Below are positions 57,601 to 64,000 of a DNA stretch of 64,000 bases, one piece after another. Location: contig NC_044009.1 of the NCBI RefSeq assembly GCF_900496995.4, positions 51,896,505-51,960,504 on the forward strand, written 5' to 3'. Both the position numbers and the translations under genes were made by a program. Each line of letters starts with the position of its first letter. Position 1 is the first letter of the stretch. Source of the stretch: Aquila chrysaetos chrysaetos (Eukaryota > Chordata > Aves > Accipitriformes > Accipitridae). The notes under the pieces were generated by a model that did no database searches, had not been told where the DNA came from, and saw only the letters and a list, made by a program, of their open reading frames with translations.

Positions 57601-60600
57601 TACTGTTTCCTGGTTTTGTGACTACAAAAAAGGCTCCAATTATTTTTTTCCACAAAGTTCTATCTAGCTGATCCATTTTTTTCAGACGAATTGTAAGGCA
57701 TCATCCAGGTATTTTTTGTTTCTAGTTCTGTGTTTAGAAAGGGTCACAGAGGTAATACAGGGAAGTGGCTGATTGTAATGATTACTGCAAAATTCAGATA
57801 TTTAAACTTCCTGATGCTGAATATAGGGATTTAAGAGATCTTTTCTCTTTTCAACAAAAATACCCACAAACACTACCAAACGTCGGAGCTTGAGCTCTGC
57901 ATGAGTATACAGGTAAATACAAAGTATTGGCCATTACCGAACTGATGTGCTTCTGTGTCTCCTTGACACGCTTCACTTCTGGAAGATCAGGAATTGGAGT
58001 TCCTTTTCCAATACTCTCCTTGTACTTAATCTACAAAGGCACAGACATTAAAAAAAAAAGTAAAAGGATTTACATTAAAGCACAGCTGACGCATGTACGT
58101 GTAACAAGTTACATGAATAAAGAAACGTAAGTCCTTTACACTTTACAAACTCATTCAAATTTCAGGTATTAAATGTATTCCGATAGAAGGAAACAATCAA
58201 GGAACCTTCTATTAAATTCATCTATTAGATAACTCTGCCGCACTTCTACAAAGCACTTTAACAGTAACTTGGCTTAGGAAAAAAGCAGAGTCTTGTTTGA
58301 GCCAGAATTTTTCAACTGAAGCTTAAAGTTCGGGTATCTAACTTCTCCCAGGAGATTAATTTCAGCAAGAACAAACCCCCTAATTTGTAACAACTGAACC
58401 ATTTCAAAGTTTAAATACCTTTGAACTTGATACCATTTGGTTTTTCTACCAATGAAAGAATAATTTTGGATTTGTAAAAATCTATGATATTCAACAAAGG
58501 CGTGAGTCATCCTACAACATTTTAACAATTACAGTCCTATTTGCATTTCTACTTTAGCGTAACAAAAAAAAAAAAAGCATTTTACAAGAACATATTTAAT
58601 ATACTATGCATAAAACAAATGGCTGAAGTGTTAGTAACTTTTATACTAAGATTATGTCAGCATTCAAAAAAGCATGAAAAAATTTACAAATTTCAAAAGA
58701 AAAGTAATATATACAATTATTCCAATTTTAGCGTGTTACAATTTTTTATATAAAAGTTTTACGAGACATACTTTAGTAGGGCTTTGCTCTGGCATCCTCA
58801 CAGATGCCCAGGGCATTTCGATCGGTGGCACAAGGGCCGGCCGTGTACCCCAGGGGTCAATACTGGGGCCAATACTGTTTCACATCCTCCTTAGGGACCT
58901 GGATGGCGGGACAGAGTGCACCCTCAGCAAGTTTGCAGATGACACAAAACTGGGAGGATTGGCCGATACACCCAAGGTTGTGCTGCCACCCAGAGGGACT
59001 TCAACAGGCTGGAGAAATGGGTTGAGAGGTATCTCATGAAGTTCAACAGTGGGAAATGCAAAGTCCTGCAGCTGGGGAGGAATAACCCCAGGCTGAGGTA
59101 CATGCTGGGCGCTAACTGTCTGGGAAGCAGCTTTGCAGAGAAGGACCTTGGCGACCTGGTGGACAACAAGCTGACCATGAGCCAGCAATGCACCCTCATG
59201 GCATCCTTGGCTGCATGAAGAAGGGCATTGCCAGCAGGCCAAGGGAGGTGATCCTTCCCCTCTACTCAGCAATAGTGAGGCCACATCTGGAGTTCTGTGT
59301 CCAGTTCTGGGCTCGCCAGTACAAGAAAGATACGGACTTACAGGAGTAAGTCCAGTGCAGGGCCACAAAGATGAGCAAGAAACAGCAGCATCTTTGACAT
59401 GAGAAGCAGTTTAGAGAGATGGGACTCTTCAGCCTTGAGGAGAGTAGGCTCGGGGGGAACTTATCAATGTGTATAAATACCCAGTGAGAAGGAATGAAGA
59501 AGAGGGAGCTACTCTTCTCAGTAGAGCTCAGTGACAGGACAAGAAGTAATGGGCACAAATTAAAAACCAGAAAATTCAATCTGAAGACAGGAAAACACTT
59601 TTTTACTGCAATGGTGCTCAGACACTGGAGCAGGTTGCCCAGAGAGGTTGTGGTGTCTTCATCCTTCGAGATATTAAAAACTCGAATGGATGTGGTCCTA
59701 GCCAACCTGCTCTAGCTGATTCTGCTTGAGCAACAGGGTTGGAGTAGATGATCTCAAGAGGTCCCTTCCAACCTAAATGATTCTTTCAATCTGTGCTAAA
59801 TAAATTGTGTTTTTGATGAGATTAAAATGATGGCAAGAGCTTTCATGTTTTAGAAATGGATTGTAAGTAACAAATTGTGTGTTAATAATTAGAAAGATTA
59901 CTGTTTAAGTAACAAGAATAGGCAAAAACTTCTAGAGAGTAACCCTTAAGCTGGATGGATTATTGCCAAACCACTGTTAGCAACACTTAAAGAAATAAGA
60001 AGGCGGGGGGGGAAGAATTATTTCAAGTTGAATTAGCATTGGTAGAGTATTAAAAAAATCAATTCTTTTGTACCGAGCTGATTGCATCCTGGGTTTGTTT
60101 AACTCTCTGCATCTCTGGCGTCTTTTCAATAGTAGTTCCGGTTCCAATATCTTCTTTATATAAAATCTTAATTTTTAGAATGAAGAAAACAAGGTTAAGC
60201 ACACAAAACAACATTATTTCTTCTAAAGAGTGAATACAGGCTCGTGACAGTGATTTGTACACAACAGTGCAGGCTGAAAGCCAACTCGGAGGATCATCTC
60301 CAGTCACAGCCTTATTGCCTATTTGAAGTCTGTCCTACTACATGAGTGCCATTTGTGCAATAAAAGGGGCTAATCATTTATATTTGTAGTAATGCATTTT
60401 AAGCAGAGTATCAAAACATTTGTAGCGTAATTTTAGGACTGAAGACTAGTATTTTTTCTAATTTGTTCCTTTTGTTCTAATTTGTTTTATTATGTTTTAC
60501 ACAAATGTCCTCCACTTAGTTACTTACTACGGTAATGGTGCTAGTGGCAAAATGATACAGCAGACTTTAGGCACTTCATGGTAACACATGAAATGTGAAA

Positions 60601-62646
60601 CAAATCAGGCAGACAGTTGACTTTTCACTGAAAGAGGACAATTGCAACACAACAAGAATACACTACTTAACATGGTAACAGGACAAAAGAAAGGTGGATA
60701 CTAGTAATACCAATTTAAGTACAAGATAGGTTGTTTAACTATATCACAGCTATGTATATATGAAAGAGTACAATCAGGGCACTCTACAAAAAAAACCCAG
60801 TAGATTAAAAGGGGTAGCAAAAACCAGCTAAATCCACTTAGAATAAAATTAGTTTTGTTTGAAAGAGTTCTTATACACATTTAAGCAGATCAAGAACATA
60901 AGTACCTGTAAGGTAAGAGCCCAAAATTGTTATTTTATTAAACATATTAAATTGTATTTTTTGGAATGAGAACTGAAAACAGAAAATAACTATACCGAGC
61001 TGAAATTCTTCTGGTTTTCTTTCACACGCAGCATTTCTGGTGTGTCTTGTACAACTGTAACTTTTCCTTTACTGTTCTGTAGGTCCCACTGATACTGAAG
61101 CTGTTGAAAAAGTTAAAGTAAAATGTCAAATGTTGACTCTATGCCACAAAACTTTACTCATAGTTTTCTTTGAAGATGAGGAAAAAAAAGTATTTTCAAG
61201 TACACCTTATAAGGAGGTCATTTTAACACCACCATTAGTGATATAAAGATGTACCACACTTACAAATACTCTCATTTAAATTAGCAATAGGAGATCCTTA
61301 ACTAAATTCACTGAAAAAATCTTGAAAGGTGCCAGATTGTATCTAAAACAATTAAGTCTCAACAATGAAAGTTAAAGGTATCAAGTCAGATTGTGGAGTT
61401 CTGTTACTGACCATACAGTCTTGCAGGTAGTCCCACTGACAACAACAGACAATTTCTGTAAGTATAATTCTGTATTACTTGCAAAGGAATTGTCAAAACA
61501 CTGCAGCAGAAAGTTTTTTTCAAGGAAATTACACAATCATTGTGGTGGTTCCCAGTGTCATGCATAAGTGGGCTGCTGCATCCATAGTGGACCCTCTAAC
61601 TGAAGATCCCTGAGAATATAAAGGCAGCCTAGCTGGGACTAGAGTGTGATATCGGGACCTTGTTAAATGAAAAAAAGCTGAACATTTTTTTATTATTTGA
61701 AAGTAACAGTGTTTATTATTTATATACGTACTGTGCTAAAGTTCTTTTGATTCTCACGGACTCTCTGCATTTCTGGTGTGTCTGCTACAGGCACATAGTA
61801 TGGCATAGTCCTTTCTGCATCTTCCTTATACCTTTTCTGATAGAAAATACAAAATATATTCCATTAATACCAAAGCAGTAATAAAACAATCTGGCATTAC
61901 TTATTGTTGCATAATGCCCATCTTTATGGAAATGTGAGTACTTCTGTGTCTGTTATAAATTCAGATTATGCCTCTGTGTAAGATTTACTTTAAACATTAG
62001 GTTATTAAGGAGTAGGAAAATTAAGCTAAATCTACTTAGAACAAAATTAGCTTTGGTATTGCAAAAGCAATAGAAATTATTGTTTCATTTTATGCAGTAT
62101 TAAAATAAATTAATTTCAATATTGAAATGGGATTTCAGAGTAAGAGATGCCACATCACAGCTCTAGAAAAATTTGTTTTTCTGGTGTGTCTCCTGAATGT
62201 TGTGACAGGCAGTTATTTAGGTGCTCCAAATGAGTATCCACTTGAGGTTCCCACAAGAACAATGATTAAATTGCTTCACTCAAGATACCTGGCTCGAAAG
62301 GTTCTTGACCTGCTGGGCATGAATAATCTCTGGAGTATCGACAACACTGGTGTAGTTGGCTTTCTCCATTTCTGCCAATTGTTTATATTTGATCTGTTGG
62401 GGGAAGGCTCACATTTAGGTGCCTTAATCATATCTTGACAACCATTTTCATTTGGTTTAATCAGAAAAAACTGTTAATAAATTTTCTTTTAAAGACAACA
62501 TCAGCTGTGATATACAAGATATTCACACAGACCTGGCTGGCAATGTCAGTGGCATTCTTTGCTCTCACAAAATCTGGTGTCTCCAAAGCCAGTTCTGTCA
62601 GACCTTTTCCTCTGATTTCTAATTCCAAGGCTTTTTTGTACTCTTT
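42805..62646 (-). CDS. NEB: NEB (nebulin), 3' part: 25 coding exons, C-terminal 880 aa
   Basis: Nebulin is the giant actin-binding protein along skeletal-muscle thin filaments; its C-terminus is anchored in the Z-disc. Minus-strand order from the right: modules of 38, 35, 35 and 35 aa; fifteen 31-aa exons (thirteen with VLYKE or VVYKE plus [12 protein letters not shown], two variants); a 36-aa exon; the linker [10 protein letters not shown] to [31 protein letters not shown]; the Ser-rich region ([30 protein letters not shown]); and a C-terminal SH3 domain ([15 protein letters not shown] to [11 protein letters not shown]). All follow remembered human nebulin. The repeat exons are phase 0-0, so copies can be added or skipped without frameshift. 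The 5' part lies right of 64000. In humans the single-repeat exons are alternatively spliced. Confidence 0.97.
42979..43692 (-). other. NEB last intron
   Basis: A 714-bp intron in which nothing was recognised. Confidence 0.8.
43693..43802 (-). CDS. NEB: NEB exon -2, Ser-rich linker
   Basis: [36 protein letters not shown]; donor gtaagt, next exon in phase 0. Confidence 0.95.
44107..44256 (-). CDS. NEB: NEB exon -3, Ser-rich region
   Basis: [20 protein letters not shown] to [16 protein letters not shown]. It carries the phosphorylatable Ser cluster of nebulin's tail. Confidence 0.95.
44257..45228 (-). other. NEB intron between exons -4 and -3
   Basis: A 972-bp intron. A TA/CA-rich self-complementary tract lies at 44328-44391, and a 10-bp palindrome with an E-box (tgcacgtgca) at 45171-45180. 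Confidence 0.75.
45229..45321 (-). CDS. NEB: NEB exon -4
   Basis: [20 protein letters not shown] to SRSLHMIS; essentially the human sequence. Confidence 0.96.
45807..45990 (-). CDS. NEB: NEB exon -5, repeat-to-tail linker
   Basis: [20 protein letters not shown] to [20 protein letters not shown] and QENLTG. Contains the last degenerate nebulin-type repeats. The 485-bp intron on its left holds nothing recognised. Confidence 0.96.
46314..46421 (-). CDS. NEB: NEB exon -6, 36-aa repeat
   Basis: [20 protein letters not shown] to [16 protein letters not shown], phase 0-0. Confidence 0.96.
46422..47494 (-). other. NEB intron between exons -7 and -6
   Basis: A 1073-bp intron that contains a plus-strand CR1 3' end at about 46868-46997. 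Confidence 0.8.
46868..46997 (+). mobile_element. CR1 LINE 3' end
   Basis: aaggtcaggttggacggggc, then ggttggactagatgaccttc and ccttccaacccaaac: the CR1 3'UTR in sense orientation, strongly 5'-truncated. Confidence 0.85.
47495..47587 (-). CDS. NEB: NEB single-repeat exon (-7)
   Basis: [31 protein letters not shown]. The RAKRNQ variant marks the last single repeat, as in human. Confidence 0.96.
47868..47960 (-). CDS. NEB: NEB single-repeat exon (-8), duplicate copy A
   Basis: [31 protein letters not shown]. Nucleotide-identical to 48257-48349. Confidence 0.93.
48257..48349 (-). CDS. NEB: NEB single-repeat exon (-9), duplicate copy B
   Basis: Same 31 residues and same bases as copy A, 389 bp away. 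Both splice sites are intact, so inclusion would add one repeat. Confidence 0.9.
48652..48744 (-). CDS. NEB: NEB single-repeat exon (-10)
   Basis: [31 protein letters not shown]. Shares its first 50 plus-strand bases exactly with copies A and B. Confidence 0.95.
48745..49700 (-). other. NEB intron between exons -11 and -10
   Basis: A 956-bp intron. No decayed exon or mobile element was recognised. Confidence 0.7.
49701..49793 (-). CDS. NEB: NEB single-repeat exon (-11)
   Basis: [31 protein letters not shown]. The 483-bp intron to the next exon is plain. Confidence 0.95.
50277..50369 (-). CDS. NEB: NEB single-repeat exon (-12)
   Basis: [31 protein letters not shown]. The 592-bp intron to the next exon is plain. 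Confidence 0.95.
50962..51054 (-). CDS. NEB: NEB single-repeat exon (-13)
   Basis: [31 protein letters not shown]. The Cys in the SS-tail is unusual. The 611-bp intron to the next exon is plain. Confidence 0.95.
51666..51758 (-). CDS. NEB: NEB single-repeat exon (-14)
   Basis: [31 protein letters not shown]. Confidence 0.95.
52561..52653 (-). CDS. NEB: NEB single-repeat exon (-15)
   Basis: [31 protein letters not shown]. Confidence 0.95.
53895..53987 (-). CDS. NEB: NEB single-repeat exon (-16)
   Basis: [31 protein letters not shown]: same protein as exon -15, with a few silent differences. The 516-bp intron to its right holds nothing recognised. Confidence 0.95.
54504..54596 (-). CDS. NEB: NEB single-repeat exon (-17)
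   Basis: [31 protein letters not shown]. Next to it, inside the intron, is a long poly(A) (about 54620-54648). Confidence 0.95.
55238..55324 (-). pseudogene. Decayed nebulin single-repeat exon
   Basis: The minus strand keeps an acceptor (cctacag) followed by gtctttgtaagaaaacctgg and gtatccccatatcact. This aligns with the [14 protein letters not shown] start of a repeat exon, with a small deletion after the third codon and a frameshift. In the resulting frame, TGA follows within 16 codons. The intron beside the acceptor (ggatataagaaagcaccca on plus) also matches the flank of neighbouring exons. It lies between functional exons at 54504 and 55790. Confidence 0.8.
55790..55882 (-). CDS. NEB: NEB single-repeat exon (-18)
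   Basis: [31 protein letters not shown]. The 460-bp intron to the next exon is plain apart from a T-run (about 56320-56336). Confidence 0.95.
56343..56435 (-). CDS. NEB: NEB single-repeat exon (-19)
   Basis: [31 protein letters not shown]. First of the thirteen near-identical repeats in transcript order. Confidence 0.95.
56436..57937 (-). other. NEB intron between exons -20 and -19
   Basis: A 1502-bp AT-rich intron in which no repeat or decayed exon was recognised. Confidence 0.7.
57938..58030 (-). CDS. NEB: NEB exon -20, variant 31-aa repeat
   Basis: [31 protein letters not shown]; human has [21 protein letters not shown]. Confidence 0.96.
58031..60073 (-). other. NEB intron between exons -21 and -20
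   Basis: A 2043-bp intron, half of it a plus-strand CR1 insertion (about 58785-59793). Confidence 0.8.
58785..59793 (+). mobile_element. CR1 LINE, sense, 3' third of ORF2 and tail
   Basis: The frames read the end of a CR1 reverse transcriptase: [12 protein letters not shown], then FADDTKLGG (FADD is the polymerase active-site word), then [15 protein letters not shown]. It ends with gaggtcccttccaacctaa and gattctttcaatc. Frameshifts (for example near 59215) and stops break it, so it is inactive. It is 5'-truncated, as is typical, and lies opposite to NEB transcription. Confidence 0.9.
60074..60166 (-). CDS. NEB: NEB exon -21, variant 31-aa repeat
   Basis: [31 protein letters not shown]; human VLYKEDVSPGTAIGKTPEM. 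Confidence 0.95.
60167..60995 (-). other. NEB intron between exons -22 and -21
   Basis: An 829-bp intron in which nothing was recognised. Confidence 0.75.
60996..61100 (-). CDS. NEB: NEB exon -22, 35-aa module
   Basis: [35 protein letters not shown], 105 nt, phase 0-0. Confidence 0.96.
61101..61731 (-). other. NEB intron between exons -23 and -22
   Basis: A 631-bp intron in which nothing was recognised. Confidence 0.75.
61732..61836 (-). CDS. NEB: NEB exon -23, 35-aa module
   Basis: [35 protein letters not shown]; donor gtacgt. The 452-bp intron on its right holds nothing recognised. Confidence 0.96.
62289..62393 (-). CDS. NEB: NEB exon -24, 35-aa module
   Basis: [35 protein letters not shown]; nearly identical to the human module in its second half. 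Confidence 0.96.
62533..62646 (-). CDS. NEB: NEB exon -25, 38-aa module
   Basis: [38 protein letters not shown], 114 nt, acceptor catctgcag. Last nebulin exon recognisable before the window edge. Confidence 0.92.
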
Positions 62647-64000
62647 CTGCAGATGAAGACAGTAAATAGATACCTTGTCAATGTGAATGCAACACCTTTA
62701 GCAACTTCAGATAGTTTCATGACCACCCCACAAAACAGGAATACTACTAATATAAACTCACAATTAAACACAGAAATTGTGTCATTAGAGTGTGTACTTT
62801 ATGACTTAAATCTTGAGAACAAATAGCCCTACTCCAGCAGTATTAAGGTCACTCTTCCTTCTCACACCAGTAATCTCGAAGTGTAAGTTCCTTTAGGTGA
62901 TCAGTGCAAAACAGTAACTTGTACAGAAGAGAAGCAACAGAGGGAGAGCAGTGTACGAAATGCATGTGGTAGTGAAGAGTGGTCACAGATGTTTCACAAT
63001 GAGTGTGTCCAAAAAATGCAAGGTGTCAGGATTCTCTGTGATGTTTTGGGGCCTTTGGAATAAATACCATCCCTAAAAACTCAGTGCTGCAGCAGCCACT
63101 CTTCCCAAAAAGATCTTCCACTAAGATCTAAAAGATTTATTTTGTATAGATTGGTATAATTCCTATCTCTCTATGCCAACTCTGCTGAACTTAGCTGAAT
63201 ATGTCTGTAATATTCTGGTAATAAAATATAGGCTCTTGGAATAAATCAAAAACTCTGCACTACTAAGCATAAAATGCTGTTGCCAGTAAGGATGCTTATC
63301 TTAAGAGTGTTTTGTTAAGAAGCAAAATCGTAAGTAACACTAAAAAGTTCCTTTTTTTCAGCTTTCAGCCTGATGATGTTAAGGCTCTTAAAATATGAGC
63401 TAATCTTATCCTATGAAAACAATCACTATGAAATATTTATTATACCAGTCCACCACGTAAATAAAGTAGCTGTTAAGTTTGCATCCTGACTGTCTGCTGG
63501 CCACCTCTCTCCGCCAAAATGGGGAAGACTGCCTCGGCCATCAGTCCTGCAGCTGCCAACTGGGCATCAGTCCTGGGCAGGGGGAACTGTTCATGAGCAT
63601 GGCTGGTGTTTCTGACTCACCCATTAAGCATAAAGCATTCAAAAAGAGCTCTTTGCCGCACAGCGCACCTCCCAAAGCAGAAGTATGCCAGTCTGGTTTC
63701 CCCATTGTAGTCCCTTTCTGATCTCTCACTTTGCTTCTTGTTTCCTCAGCCTTGGTCCTTAGTTCCTAATCCTTGGTAACTGCTCCAGACCTAAGATGCC
63801 TAGTTTACCAAACTGACACCTCTGGTTCCTACGTTTAGCCTTGCTGCATCATGATGCTGCTTTAGTCTATCCCTTGACTGATCTGACTATTGATCACAGC
63901 ACCTGTTTCCCACCTATATTCCTGACGGTAACTGCAAAGCCAGAAAAGAGCTCACTTAAAAGTTCAGGCTCCCAGTTTTATCCTCAGTCACCCACACACA
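62647..64000 (-). other. NEB intron running off the right edge
   Basis: At least 1354 bp without a nebulin module, repeat family or RNA gene that I can recognise. Short open frames near 63479-63729 look non-coding. Confidence 0.65.

Noticed and set aside
58674..59039. 121-codon frame with FADDTKLGG
   Set aside because: Fragment of CR1 reverse transcriptase in a truncated, frameshifted LINE; not a host gene.
63479..63729. Open frames on both strands near the right edge
   Set aside because: No nebulin motif (SDxxYK, YKE, TPE) and no matching splice signals.

Overview
This window reads as a piece of an AT-rich bird chromosome. The evidence is: (i) several 5'-truncated CR1 LINE copies, the typical avian LINE; (ii) two solo LTRs of one family, which I associate with Neoaves rather than chicken (inference); and (iii) exon sets of three vertebrate genes in the order and orientation remembered for human 2q23: TNFAIP6 (+), RIF1 (+), NEB (-). 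Exons were joined by eye from splice sites, reading frame and remembered vertebrate orthologues; no search was run.

Layout. 1-1625 (possibly to about 2235): the last two coding exons and 3'UTR of TNFAIP6 (TSG-6). About 2.2-3.45 kb: intergenic, nothing recognised. 3.45-4.72 kb: a CpG-rich, TATA-less promoter region for RIF1. 4249-40232: complete RIF1 in 35 coding exons. Every phase closes and the sum is 6993 nt (2330 aa plus stop). Its introns carry CR1 pieces and two solo LTRs. 40233 to about 41220: RIF1 3'UTR. About 41.2-42.1 kb: short convergent intergenic gap. 42.08-64.0 kb: the 3' part of nebulin (NEB) on the minus strand, 25 coding exons (880 aa plus stop). These encode four 35/38-residue modules, fifteen 31-residue single-repeat exons, a 36-residue repeat exon, the repeat-to-tail linker, the Ser-rich region and the terminal SH3 domain. 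The gene continues beyond the right edge.

Biology. RIF1 is a HEAT-repeat scaffold that recruits PP1 to control replication timing and acts with 53BP1 in DNA repair. The SILK and RVSF PP1-docking motifs, the 26-residue optional S/K cassette and the C-terminal DNA-binding region are all readable. NEB is the giant thin-filament protein of skeletal muscle, and this end sits in the Z-disc. RIF1 and NEB are convergent neighbours with no functional link that I can see. TNFAIP6 is a secreted hyaluronan-binding protein.

I found no undescribed multi-gene system. The most interesting signals are evolutionary or structural: a very recent tandem duplication of one nebulin exon (two identical exons, flanks almost identical), an older duplication of a neighbouring unit, a decayed nebulin exon left in an intron, a perfect 16-bp inverted repeat in a RIF1 intron, and three CACGTG E-boxes in a CpG-rich intronic patch.
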